A stretch of 64,000 nucleotides of DNA from Acheta domesticus (lineage: Eukaryota > Arthropoda > Insecta > Orthoptera > Gryllidae). The notes below the pieces were generated by a model that ran no database searches, was not told where the DNA came from, and saw nothing but the letters and a program-made list of their open reading frames with translations. Each line of letters begins with the position of its first letter. Within the stretch, counting starts at the first letter, position 1. A program made the translations under genes and the position numbers. The stretch covers positions 139,832,303-139,896,302 of the forward strand of contig JAHLJT010009436.1 of assembly GCA_031308135.1 (NCBI GenBank). The letters are read 5' to 3'. Below are positions 22,665-33,010 of this stretch, piece by piece.

Positions 22665-22948
22665 ATGACTTGTTGGGGATTTCGCCATCAAGGTCACTCC
22701 CCCACCGGGGGAACGCCCCAACCCGAAGAAACTCAAAACATCCGACTGGGCTCCCGACATGTGCAGTAGTGTAGTGTATGTAAAGTTTATGTGTAAGGGA
22801 AAAGGAACAAGGAAGAGGAAAGAATGATCGCGCGCGTTCCCTGACCCGATTGTTAGCGCCACTGGTATTCGTCGGATGTTGATCAGAGACCTCCAGGAAC
22901 TACCTATCAGTTTAGCCCGATCAGATTAGCTACAATTTTCCTCTAGGC
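22665..22948 (-). repeat. SINE family I, copy C, split by a hAT MITE
   Basis: On the minus strand it matches copy F (46867-47315): GATCGCGCGCG at 22829, GTTGATCAG at 22878 and the CCGATCAGA stretch just before the hAT element at 22949. The tRNA-like head is not present. A 33-bp part of the element appears again on the other side of the hAT insert. Confidence 0.65.
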
Positions 22949-23179
22949 CAGTGGTGTCAAAGTCTGCTACTGGTGGCAGTGGCTCGCGTTGTGACATCGT
23001 GCCATGCCACGAGCTTCTCTGCGCAACTAGCGCCAGGAAAGGGAACTATTAGTAACCCCGCCGTTTTACCATAGGGATGGCGTCTCTGGTGGCGGGGTGA
23101 TGAACTGCGTGCAGGGGCGAATTCGTCGTGGCACTCGTGCCACGGACTCCTGCTCGTGGCATCGACCTTGACAACACTA
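22949..23179 (-). mobile_element. hAT-type MITE, family 1, copy 2 (231 bp)
   Basis: It is the reverse-oriented relative of 14651-14888, sharing ends (CAGTGGTGTCAAAGTC left, TAGTGTTGTCAAGGTC right) and an inner stretch CGTGGCACTCGTGCCACGGA. The 8-bp flanks, CTCTAGGC and GTTTTGGC, match at only five positions, so the target duplication is decayed or was disturbed. Non-autonomous. Confidence 0.82.
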
Positions 23180-23220
23180 GTTTTGGCCGATCAGATGAGC
23201 TACATTTTTCCTCTATACAG
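23180..23220 (-). repeat. Second copy of the SINE segment beyond the hAT insert
   Basis: GGCCGATCAGATGAGCTACA and the following pyrimidines repeat, with a few changes, the 33 bp immediately before the hAT element (about 22913-22945). After it the sequence continues as SINE copy F does (ACAGCG). Confidence 0.6.
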
Positions 23221-23269
23221 CGCCGGAATTCGACTCAGCTATTTCTCTTCTGTGGAAAATCCGCCACAG

Positions 23270-23620
23270 CGGCAATGCTGGCTCTGAGCTCGACTCATCC
23301 GCTATTCGCCTCGAAATCGTCTGTTCGCGGGGGTCTCCAGAGGCTGGAGGGAGCTGTTAATGGCCGCCGCCTTGTCAGTCTGAGGAGCGTTTGCGGTGGC
23401 CCGGCGCGACCCGGCCCGTCGTTCTGCGTGACGCGCCGCGCCGCGCCGCGCCGGCCGCGCCGGGGCAGTCGCTCCGCTGCCCTTGCGAAACCCGTGGGAG
23501 CGGTCGCGGAGGCCGACGAGGTGGCGGCGCCACGTGGCTCCGGGAGCGGCGCGGTAGGCAGCGCCACCAGCGCCTTTCACGCGACGGGCACTTGGCGTCC
23601 GGTTTTCTCCCAATTTCACG
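23270..23620. other. CpG islet with GCCGC-type pentamer run
   Basis: A CGCGC/CGCCG pentamer run lies at 23431-23462. Plus frame 23128-23631 and two minus frames overlap across it. They share no known domain and reflect composition. Confidence 0.6.
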
Positions 23621-23676
23621 AAATCAAATGACCCACCAATCAATTTATCTTATTGGGTGGTTGCGAACAAAATTTT

Positions 23677-23682
<6 letters not shown>

Positions 23683-23728
<46 letters not shown>

Positions 23729-23739
23729 AGAGAGAGAGA
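23683..23739 (+). repeat. (AG)n microsatellite
   Basis: Uninterrupted AG dinucleotides to about 23725, then ACAC and a further AGAGAG run. Confidence 0.95.
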
Positions 23740-23855
23740 AGCGGTTTCGGTATCACGGGATTTTTACCTGCCAGATGTCCTCAATTTCGAAAGAACCACT
23801 GTAAAATTAGTAAAATCCTTGAGAATCATTATTTTCAAAGTTTAATTTATTTACT

Positions 23856-24093
23856 GCTGACCTGGATGGCCGAGAGGTCTAAGAGCGTGTACCGACTCAG
23901 GGCGGGTTCGAATTCTGCGTTGGTCATGGTTGTTTGGCCCTTGTCTCTGATGTAGTATGTGTTGGCGCGCAGGGTCTCACGTTCTGCTGATCCCACATCA
24001 GATGAGCCCGGAAATGTGTTGATGTCTAGTGTATGGTCGAATATGTGTCCCATCGGGACGTAAAGGGTAGCAGTCTGTCGGCTGGATAAAGGT
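23856..24093 (+). repeat. SINE family III (Leu/Ser-tRNA-like head), copy 1
   Basis: The head reads TGGATGGCCGAGAGGTCTAA (A box, from 23863), very like the 5' part of a tRNA-Leu or -Ser, and GGGTTCGAATT (B box, 23904-23914). The body (GGTTGTTTGGCCCTTGTCTC, CTAGTGTATG, GGGACGTAAAGGGTA) is shared with 63175-63430. A full tRNA fold with acceptor stem is not present, so this is a SINE and not a tRNA gene. Confidence 0.85.
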
Positions 24094-25214
24094 CCCCCCC
24101 TCCCAATAATTACCCACGATTTTGCAAATAAAAAAAGTCAACTTTGAACCTTGTGTCAAGGAAAATTATTGAACATGATGGGAGGTTATAATAATTTCTT
24201 ACCTAACCTGATTTGTAGCGAAAACACACATTTTCTATGGTTTTACCTCCTAAAAAGTCGTTTGCGTAAAATTTAAGGCATGTTTTTCTCGTCTTAATAT
24301 CTTGTAAATGTATACAATAATCTGGTTTGAAGTATCCCTTTAAATACGAGTTCCTGTGGCCAGGTCAGTAGACTTCCACAAACTGACAAGAGCAAAGACT
24401 TAATTTATGTACTCTCGTACTACGTTGAAATTGAAATTGCGACGAGCTGTTAGGATTAATCATCTTGTTCGTGACTTGATTACTGAGATTGGCAGGTAGA
24501 TGAAGTGGATCGACTTGCTAAGGAATGAAGTGGTTTCAAGACGACTCAAACGGCATCCAAGGAATATCTAACACGCAAAATCGCATTTGATTCTGAAATT
24601 AAAGGGCCTGCACTGGTGTGTAACTGACAGCTTTTGTTTGTATATGTGCAGGGCGAAAAAAAGCTTAAAAATGATTTAAAAAGAGTAGTTATTAGATTAA
24701 TTTCACACGCCCTGTTAATTCACCTAATGAAGTCGCATGACGTTTTGGCTCGGCGCCAGCAGAAAAGCAAAGTGCACGATCCAGCTCAGCGCCGGACGAG
24801 AGCTTTTATAAAGCACTGCACATCGATGTTTTGCAATTGCTCCTTTCTATTGAATAAATAAGCGCTGCAATGCTTCGGTGTAAGATTTCACAAGACGGTT
24901 AATGCGCATTGGCGACGATTATCGTTATAAAGTTCACAAAGTATGATAGAAGACAAATGCTCAACGTTCGGCAGAAACGCGCCAGTAGCACTGTGTACAC
25001 ACGAGAAAGCCAAGTACATTGTAAAATGTCGTCGGGTACGCAGTCGCATCGTTTGCACTAATTACTTAAAGAATCACACACTGGAGGATATCATCGAATG
25101 ATACGAAGTCCGCTTCGCCCATTTGCGGATCGCGTGCTAAGCGCTCTCGTGGTCTCCCGGCACTTCACGTCGTCGGAGGATGGCCAGTGCAATACGTCCA
25201 GGGCCGCACCGCCC
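24094..25214. other. AT-rich stretch, no gene seen
   Basis: No gene is recognised. A moderate acceptor-like site (TTTTGTTTGTATATGTGCAG) ends at 24651. TTTTATAAAG at 24803 is TATA-like without an initiator. Confidence 0.5.
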
Positions 25215-25216
25215 TA

Positions 25217-25459
25217 TACTTCGGTTTTTCTTTCTTGGTGCGTGGGGGGGGTGTCATCAAAATGGAATATATTACGGTATTTCGCGTCGTTCTCGGTTGA
25301 GCCGCCAGGAGTCGCATGATCGCCAGCACTGCTCGATACAGTCGCGATCATGGGACTCCTAGCGGCACGACCGAGAACGACGCGAAATACCGAAAGATAT
25401 TCCAATATTCCATTTTGATGACACACCCCCACGCGCCAAGAAAAAGAAAAACCTAATTA
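25217..25459. mobile_element. TA-flanked foldback MITE, copy 3 (243 bp)
   Basis: TA flanks at 25215-25216 and 25460-25461. Left end TACTTCGGTTTTTCTTTCTT, right end (read inward) TAATTAGGTTTTTCTTTTTC; then both arms share TTGGYGCGTGGGGG, TGTCATCAAAATGGAATAT, CGGTATTTCGCGTCGTTCTC and GAGTCGCATGATCG. The arms are nearly perfect along most of the length, the least decayed of the group. The outer ends differ from copies 1 and 2 while the inner palindrome matches them. Confidence 0.88.
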
Positions 25460-25484
25460 TAACCTGGTTTTAAGGAGTTTCTCG

Positions 25485-25612
25485 GGTGTGGGTGGGTGAG
25501 TTGAGTTGGGATTGGTGTCGGGTGGGATAGACTAGGAGGATGGAGTGGGTTGGTTGGTTTGGTGAGTGGGTTTGGTTGGTTGGTAGGTTGGTTGGGTGGT
25601 GAGAGCGTAGAG
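25485..25612 (+). repeat. GGTT/GGGT-rich simple repeat, quadruplex-prone
   Basis: Dense GGTTGG, GGGTGG and GGTTTGG motifs on the plus strand. The complement resembles the CCAAC/CCACCC repeat at 59640-60220. Runs of G2-G3 could form G-quadruplexes. Confidence 0.7.
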
Positions 25613-26799
25613 TCCCGTTGGCAGGCGCCACCACCGGCGTGACCCATTTACTCCAGGCAATCAACCCATTTGGTCCGGCAGCGCTTGCCCTGCACTCGGA
25701 AACAATTTGCAACGATGGGGGGAATGTATAAATTACATAATAGGTATACTTATACTTTAATATAAATGCTCTTTCTGAGAGCCGGTCTTGTACTTGACAT
25801 TTGGAATTGTGAATCAACTAATTATTACGATAAATTTGATGATTCTATGGTGTATTATCACCAATTCGTCGGCGGCAAAGAAAATCGGGTGCTTGGGTTT
25901 ACAGAGCAATGAAATGATTAATAATACTCGATCTTTCCTTTACCTTTTATACAATGAGAAAACCTGGGATTCGGGCAAGATTCGAACCACCCTACTTCTG
26001 TCACGATTCCCTATGGCAGCTGTATCTGTCGGTGGTAGTGCTTTTCACAAATGCCTGTACGTCATAAATAATAATATAACTGCGAGATTCATTTATATCA
26101 AACTCATTCAATTAAACTGCCTGCAGGCCGAAATGGCATCTAAATTAACGTCGAAACAATACGTATTTGAAATTTCTCAATGTGTTCCGTTCATGAATTA
26201 TAAATCTCATTAAAATGTTTGTTGATTGAGATTCCTGAAGTGCGTTATCGTGAAATTCCTGCTAAATTTACGCCATTAACGGATTGGGGCGCTGAATTTG
26301 TGGGAAGGGGCACTCTGAATGCAGGGCTCGGAAACACGGCTGGTGAAACAAACTCAGCGAAGTGTCGTCGACAGTCTATACAGCACATGGATTAGTAATT
26401 TATTTGAAGCCATAAAAGAAGTAAAGAATTTGAGAGATCAGCAATTATTTTAAAAATTCCTTATACGTTTTAAAACGATAGTAAAATATTCTACAAAAGA
26501 ATATTTATTAGTTACAATTAAACTTTATTACTGTTTAATATCTAATATTTTAGTAATATCACTCAAATTAAACTTCAGACGTTATCATTGAAAAGACAAC
26601 GTACTTAATTCGTAGGTTTAGGACATTGGTTTCAGGTACAATAAGTCTTTTTTTAATATCCACGATAATGAGCACGTTGTAAGTAAATTAAAATTTTGTG
26701 AAGCGATAAAATTAGTTTTTGTCATTCATTAACAAAAAATCAGGTCATACTAAACTTTGGAAAGCACCCTCTGACTTGCGGCCTGGGAAGGTGCTTCTG
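25613..26799. other. AT-rich stretch, no gene seen
   Basis: No gene is recognised. A B-box-like GGTTCGAATCT occurs on the minus strand near 25980 (plus AGATTCGAACC), but no A box is placed to support a tRNA or SINE. The 141-codon frame 25788-26213 has no recognisable domain. Confidence 0.45.
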
Positions 26800-27061
26800 G
26801 AAGCTGCCACTGATTTGACGTGCGTTGGCGCTGGCGAAGCGCGGAGAGATCGGCAGGGAAGTGCGTGGGCGGAGGCGGCGGGCGCTTTGTTTTTGTGGAC
26901 GGAAGTGCGCGAGAGGCCTGGTGGTCGATCGCTCTTTGTGCGGGGACTCGTCCGCCCGCCGGCAACGCTATAAATATGCCGCGCCGCGGACGCCGCCCTT
27001 TGCAGCTTGCGCCGCTGCCGCTGCCGCCGCCGCCATGGGACGCGCTTCATTGCCTGCCTGC
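26800..27061 (+). promoter_or_regulatory. CpG islet with TATA box and possible TCT-type start
   Basis: TATAAATA starts at 26969 in CpG-rich DNA. About 29 bp downstream, CCCTTT (C at 26998) resembles the pyrimidine TCT initiator used by translation-related genes. An ATG in excellent context (GCCGCCATGG, ATG at 27035) follows. Its frame runs 183 codons to 27586 but passes straight into the pyrimidine tract and is almost all Ser, Pro and Leu, so I do not call a protein. Confidence 0.35.
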
Positions 27062-27415
27062 CCGCACCCACACACTCACTCTCCTTCCCTCTCTCTCTCT
27101 TGTTTCCTCTCCTTTCCATCTCTCCCTTCCTCCCCTCTCTCCCTCCGTATTTCCCCCTCTCTGTCACAATATTTTTCTTCTGTCTCTCTCTTCCAGCTCT
27201 CTTCCTCTCCATCTCTCACCTCTTTCCCTCTCCATCTCTCACTTCTTTCTCTCTATTTCTTACCTCTTTCCCTCTCAATTTGTCACTTCTCTCTCCATTT
27301 CTCATCTCTTCCTCTCCATTTTTCAACACTTTTCCCCTCCATTTCTCATATTTCGCCCCCTCCATTTCTCACCTCTTTTCCTCTCCATTTCTCACCTCTC
27401 AATATGAAGATATTG

Positions 27416-27418
<3 letters not shown>
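27062..27418 (+). repeat. Pyrimidine tract with a 23-24-bp degenerate unit
   Basis: Nearly pure C/T on the plus strand. CCTCTCCATTTCTCACCTCT-like units recur roughly every 23-24 bp with many small changes. Three long overlapping plus frames here are translations of the repeat. Confidence 0.8.

Positions 27419-27474
<56 letters not shown>
27419..27474 (+). repeat. (TC)n microsatellite
   Basis: About 27 uninterrupted TC dinucleotides. Confidence 0.95.
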
Positions 27475-27475
<1 letters not shown>

Positions 27476-28434
27476 AAACTCTCAGACACACATCCGCCCG
27501 CCGAGTTTTCGACTTGCCCATCCATCCCATCCCGCAAAGATAGCCAGACACTCTCCTACTCGTCCTCCCACTCGCCTCCATCCTGAATTCCTGTCTCCAC
27601 AGCCTTTCTGCTGTCGGCGCCATGGCTGTACGACGCGGCGACGACGCGTTTGATAGCAGACACAGGTTGTTTGCCATTCGATTGGACGGAAAGACACATA
27701 AATAACGCGGCTTTCTGGAGGGAGATATTTATTTTGTTCCTCGAAGCATCGGAGTTTGCTCCGCATGCAACTGGACCAATCCTTTCTACATCGAACCTTG
27801 ATCTTACATGGCTTGAAGTACTTGAAGTTTTAAGAAGTCTCGCCATGGGCATGGACCTTCCGTACAGGACCACGTTGTAATCTCGGTTCTCGACAAATTA
27901 TCGCGTAATAAGCAAGATGACACGACTATTTCGTACCACTGAAATAACTTCATGTCTTGATGGAATGTATTATTTTTTCTAACAACGAGGAATGTAGTAA
28001 AGAAAAGCCTGCTTACTTGCATCATTTCCTTATTGAATGCGGTGTTGTTAAGTGGTGAGGTCTGAGTGCAAATATATAAAACTGTCTATAAATCAATAAT
28101 TTATATCCAGTTAATTTTTTAAAAGTTTGAAGATTGTTGGGTGATTTTTTTAGGGAGTCTTTACCTGGAGTTATATGGACATCAATATCTTCACTGTCGG
28201 TTGTTAATTTGATAGTACGTATTTGTTCATAACAATTTTAGCTATATCATTAAAAACTATTCCAAATTAGTGAGGGATTAACACGGGTATAGTTTTCCAA
28301 AATCTTTGTTTGATTTGCTGTTCAGTAACGATATTTTTATGTTCCTTTCTGCACTTTGTTTCTCTTTCCGTAACGAGATTACTCTTCCATACTACCTACT
28401 CTCTCTAATAATTGGTTTTCGTGGTGTAGTGGTG
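27475..28434. other. Mixed to AT-rich stretch, no gene seen
   Basis: No known gene. Overlapping frames at 27474-27880 on both strands are the least compositionally biased in this area (for example plus 27650-27880) but match no family I recognise. Confidence 0.45.
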
Positions 28435-28740
28435 CAGTGTCCATCACTCTTCAGTGCTACCACTCCCCCCGCCCCCGCACCGCTCCGTGTCCGTTCCCGC
28501 GCCACCGTGACGGTAACACGACTCGCGATGAAAGCGGACCTTGTGCCACCGCCGCGCAGCTCGGAACGAACGGCGGCTTCTCACAGTGCTGGTCTGATAG
28601 CGCGACCGGGCCGTCCCACCGCGCGCCCCCAGCCTCTCCGCATGTGACTCGTAGGCTACGCTCTTCATTAGCTGTTCGCTGCTCTCGGTGGATCGCAAGG
28701 TCCCAAGGTTGGACCTGCCGCATGTAGTGTGTGCTCTGCT
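28435..28740. other. CpG islet
   Basis: CpG-rich patch with frames open on both strands. No motif identifies a gene. Confidence 0.5.
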
Positions 28741-29424
28741 TTGGAACTTCCAGAGGCAACTATCATGTTGGGCTGCAGTTCAAAGGAATTTTTTTTAATC
28801 AGAAAAAAATTGCGCTCTTTTTAAAATTGCACTCGTAGGCATGTATGCCTGTGATTGTCTTCCTTCTCTTTATTTCAAAGAGATAAAATTTAGATGGAAA
28901 ATTCGCTTTCATGAGTTTTGTTTTTTAAATTATATCAGCGATTCTTTGTTTGGAACATTTCGGTCATTAAAAAGGTTAGTACACCAGAAAGACTTTGCAA
29001 GTACTGCAAACGTAAATTGGTGTGTCTGTTTTTCAGCAAACAGATCATCAAAATGGGGCTGTTATTAGTAGAAAAAATAATTTTATCTTAAGCATTAAAA
29101 ACATACGTAGGGTTGCAGTACGTGATTGACAATGCTTAGTACTTTATGATCGCTAAACAAGAACTTTCAAGCCAGAGATTCTTGGAAGACGTTGAGAGAC
29201 TCTTTTCGCATAGACATGTTTGGCAATTCGGTCCATTCTTCGAATGACACACGAGACGTCGCAGAAGCAAACCACTCAACAAAACAGCTTGACCCAGGTC
29301 AATCAGTTGCGTTGAGTTTTAAAAATTAAATACCTCGAATATTGCATATTCTATTGAATAGATATTTTACGTATACGCATACAAGCTGAAATTTTTCGGG
29401 AAATTGCTGCAGCGTGTTTATTTG
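28741..29424. other. AT-rich stretch, no gene seen
   Basis: Nothing recognisable. AATTGCACTCGT at 28827 shares the seed of the miR-92 family, but no hairpin precursor surrounds it. Confidence 0.5.
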
Positions 29425-29703
29425 GGAGGTCCTAGAGTTCCAGTCCCGACATTGGCGAATAGAGACAGCAGCTAATAGCAATGTGTAATTTAGCCGCTAT
29501 CTGGAGGATCGATTTCTCTGATAGTTTTCATGCTTTCTCCGATCAATACCTTATCAAAAGGAGCGCGTGAGATCTATCCTTTCTCATTTGCCTTCTTCTC
29601 TTCCCTTTACATAAACTTCCATGCACTAATAACCATACACTCTGGATACCTGTCGGGGGCCCAGAGCATGTCCCGGGTGGTGCGGTGCCCCGTTGGCTTG
29701 GCA
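29425..29703 (+). repeat. SINE family I, copy D (3' truncated)
   Basis: It starts near the B-box region (GAGGTCCTAGAGTTCCAGTCCCGAC, from 29429, given here only as landmark positions 29429-29453) and follows the family through TAGCCGCTATCTGGAGGA, GATCAATACC and GTCCCGGGTGGTGCGGTGCC. It ends before the GGTGGGAGATACC segment and the TCAA tail. Confidence 0.6.
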
Positions 29704-31646
29704 ATAATTTATAATTAATTTCTTCGAAACTAAACCATTAAACTCAATTACGAAATAACCTTCACATTCATAAGAGTTCTGGGAATAACTGGTAAAAAAC
29801 TCAGATGTCTATGATCAACACAATTGAAGCTATCGTTCAGTAAACATGTTAAATATTTGCGCGTGAAAGAATGGACGAGCCGAATAACATAGAGCCTTCT
29901 GAATTGGCAACACAACTGCGATAGAAAGAGAGAGTCTTGTGTAAAATTGTATTGAATAGAAAGAGAAGGCAATACGCCATAAGGCTCCGTACTGCATTCA
30001 AATGCTTGGAAGCTCTGTAGGTAGGAGGAAACCCGGCTCGTCGGTGTGAAGGTTGGCGCAGGATTTCGTATTCCAGTGGGGGAGGAATTGCCTTATCGGA
30101 GGATATAACTTGCATTATACGTATGGGACGAATGACCAGAGCAGTTCACGTGCCCAGTAACACGAAGTAGTCAATGCTGAGAAACATCTGTGACAATATG
30201 TGATTCGTAGGTTTCAGGATTGGACAGCCTCGTATTGTATATTCGACAGCGGAATACTTATTACTCATACGTATTAAGTAATATATTAAATAATTATTTA
30301 AATTTTGGACGTTAATGCCCTATTAACAATCGATTCGTGTCAGGCGTTTTCACAACTTGGGTGGAAAGTGTTGAATGTCATTGTGGTTCTTACTCGTTTA
30401 AACTCATGCTTTCACGGCTATTTCGCCAGGTTTTGCTTCTTGTAGTGAGCAAGCACTTCCATTAAGTTCTCTATTGCGAGTTTTTGATTCAGAACATTGT
30501 CAGCCTGGCTTTACGGTGTTTTTGATCTCATCTTTTCATAACATTTTTCCATTTGCTATTGAAACGGCTAGTCGTTTATCGCATTTACTAGGCATTATTG
30601 ATTTTTTATCCATTTTTTCTACTTCCATTCTCTGAATAGCATGTAAGCGTAACGCCTTATTTAATTTTATTTGTGGGTGATACAAGTTTATATTTTCAAC
30701 TATGTCCATGTTGACATTTGCATAGAGGTCAACTGGTCTCTCAGTACTTCGTAAATTGTTTGTGTAGCGTACTCCGGAAAATGGTTTTCAAGATAAGTGT
30801 ACTAAACATAGAGCCATTATTTGTGTAAAGAAGCACAAAGCTTGATATCTTTTTGAGCATCGCGTGCAGAGAGTAGTGAAATATTCCGTTTGGGCTGTTG
30901 ATTCGAAATTCATGACCGTGAATAGATTCATAAACGAACAGGAGATCCTGATCATTTACACGCTATGTCGGTTCAGACGTTTCGTACTTGAATTATCCGT
31001 TACAGTGCCTTAATGTCGCTTTTCATGGAATGCAGCAAACATATTATATTACTTGCAATTAAGGAAACAAACGTCACTTTCTTATTACAGTTATTTATAT
31101 TCATCCAAGTGAATAGTTACTAAGAAGTAAAAATAGCAGTATTTACGCCAGTAACTTATCCGAGAACACGTTCGCGTTGGCCTTGGACCAGAGTTCACGT
31201 GTGGACCTTCCCACAGGCGCTGCAGTCGATATTAGTGACAAAGGAACGTTGTTCGTAATCCACACATGTTTCTCCTTTTACCAAGCACATCACGAAGAAT
31301 TGCGTCACGCGAGCATTAGGGAGGTATACTTCGGCAATGCATTTATTCTTGGGAAAGTAGCACATGTCCTTTATAAACATCTGACGAGTTTATAAATGAT
31401 GGCGATGGCGATAAATGAGAGATGTTCATATGTTAACATCATGAATTAGAAAGATGGCAGTGGAATGTTTTTGTGAATATAATCAAATCTTTAACGAATG
31501 AGCATTGCTACGATTTCACATAGCCTTAGCACCTTCGTACATTTGTTTGAATTATGTGATCTTAAGGGAAATCATAACTTAAACAAGTATTCTAATATTG
31601 TTGACTTGTCTCCTAAGAAACAAATGAGCACGGTGAGAATTTAGGC
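29704..31646. other. AT-rich stretch, no gene seen
   Basis: Almost 2 kb with no islet, repeat or recognisable frame. The frame 31177-31395 (72 codons) has ordinary composition but no known match. Confidence 0.5.
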
Positions 31647-31682
31647 ATTTTCTAACACACTCTTTTGTTCGTTGCTCTGCAG

Positions 31683-31753
31683 CGGTCCAACAACGTCAAT
31701 TGATTTACGATCTGCTAATTCAGACGATCATAATGGCTTCTAATTGGTCGATC
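31683..31753 (+). other. Candidate 71-nt exon with branch point, acceptor and donor
   Basis: Upstream, TTTTCTAACACAC supplies a branch-point match (CTAAC, about 31652), followed by CTCTTTTGTTCGTTGCTCTG and the acceptor AG at 31681-31682. The downstream donor reads ATC|GTAAGT (31754-31759). All three signals are strong except the -1 base. An ATG at 31733 opens MASNWSI up to the donor; an upstream ATG at 31700 is in the same frame. It could be a 5' untranslated or start-codon exon. It lies immediately before the CpG islet at 31760-32060. Confidence 0.4.
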
Positions 31754-31759
31754 GTAAGT

Positions 31760-32060
31760 TGTAGCGGCGCCTTGAGATGTATTTACGTTGCGGCCGTGTC
31801 CCGCCGAAGGTGTAAACCGGGCTGCGCCGCGCGGCGCGTCGAGGCGCGGGCCGCCGGCGGTGGCGTGACGTGGGTTCAATGCCAGGCGCGGCCCGCGGCC
31901 CTCGCGCCGCCTCGCGCCGCCTCGCGCCGCGGACCCCAATTACAGCGGGAGGGCGTCAAATTGGCTGCGCCGCCGCCGCCGCTGCCGTGAGGGCCCTGCG
32001 TGTTCCCGAGCCGCGCCGCGCCGCCTTCCGTACCCAGTTTCTTGCGACGACCGCTCGAGG
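31760..32060. other. CpG islet with CTCGCGCCGC decamer
   Basis: Three perfect tandem CTCGCGCCGC decamers at 31901-31930 and a CCGCG/CCGCC run at 32011-32025. Frames on both strands are compositional. Confidence 0.65.
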
Positions 32061-32061
32061 A

Positions 32062-32211
32062 GACGGAGGAGAGGAGAGACGGAGGAGAAAGAAAGAGGAA
32101 TGAAGGAAAGGAAAAAGATAGGAAGGAGGTAGGAAAGAAAGAAAGGAAGGAAGGAAGGAAGGAAGGAGGAAAAACGCGAAGGAGGGATGTGGGAAGAGAT
32201 GGCAGAGAGTG

Positions 32212-32249
<38 letters not shown>

Positions 32250-32425
32250 AGGGAATGTGGGAAGAGAGGGGAGAGAGGGAAGGTCAGAAACGAGGGAGGA
32301 GAGTAGACGAGAAGAGAAAGTGGGAAAGGAAAGGCGAAAGAAACACAGGAAAATGAGAGGAATGGCTGTGGAGAATTAATGAAAGAACAAAAAAGGGGGA
32401 AGGAGAGAGAGGAGAGGAAGAAATG
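32062..32425 (+). repeat. Purine tract (GGAA/GAGA-rich)
   Basis: About 360 bp almost wholly A and G on the plus strand, including GGAAGGAAGGAAGGAAGGA at 32145-32165 and a (GA)n run at 32226-32250. The 176-codon minus frame 31940-32470 is Ser/Phe/Leu/Pro translation of this tract. Confidence 0.85.
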
Positions 32426-32734
32426 GAAGAAGGTGAAGATGTCTGCGAATTTTACAAGCAAACATTCCAAGAAGTAATCGCTTTTATTTTAAATGGCATT
32501 AAGTTCACACGCATCTGAATCCAAGGCTTCCATTCTTGTTTACCCTGAATAATCTCTCGGGGTATTGTTTTTGGATTGACTGACGTTCTAGTGTATTCAA
32601 CTGACTATTATGGACATTTTTCTAACATTCGAAACCTTTTTTCCAAAGTCCTATCTGAATTTAAATAACTTGTATATACTTAAGACTCTTAAAGCGGGCA
32701 CATCTCGCAAAATGAGCCTCCGCTACTAGATTCT
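32426..32734. other. AT-rich stretch, no gene seen
   Basis: Nothing recognisable. Confidence 0.5.
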
Positions 32735-33010
32735 GGATCGGGGATCAGGATCCGCCAGTTGGCCACTAGGTCCGCGGCCCGGCGACAGTGGCAAGATGGG
32801 ACAGCTGCATCTTGTGCACCCGTTACAGATGGGAGGAGGCGAGGGCATGATCTTGAGTTGCCTTAGACTTACGCCAACGCAACGTTGTTCGCTAAAACGG
32901 GCGGGCGGGGCGGCCTCCTCCATTACGCAAAGGCCGGCGCCGGTCGCGCGCGGTTAGAAACAAACTGCCTATCGACTCTACAGGCAGCGGCGCGGCGGCA
33001 GGTTTTGCCA
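32735..33010. other. CpG islet
   Basis: CpG-rich patch, densest at 32900-33000. No gene is recognised. Confidence 0.5.

Noticed and set aside
23856..23935. tRNA-Leu or tRNA-Ser gene
   Set aside because: A and B boxes are present, but there is no complete cloverleaf or acceptor stem, and the downstream body is shared with 63175-63430, so it is a SINE head.
26825..27586. 253-codon plus frame with a good internal ATG at 27035
   Set aside because: Most of it is the C/T tract and the (TC)n repeat; the ATG context alone is not enough.
28825..28850. miR-92-like seed AATTGCACT
   Set aside because: Only the seed and a few bases agree; no hairpin surrounds it.
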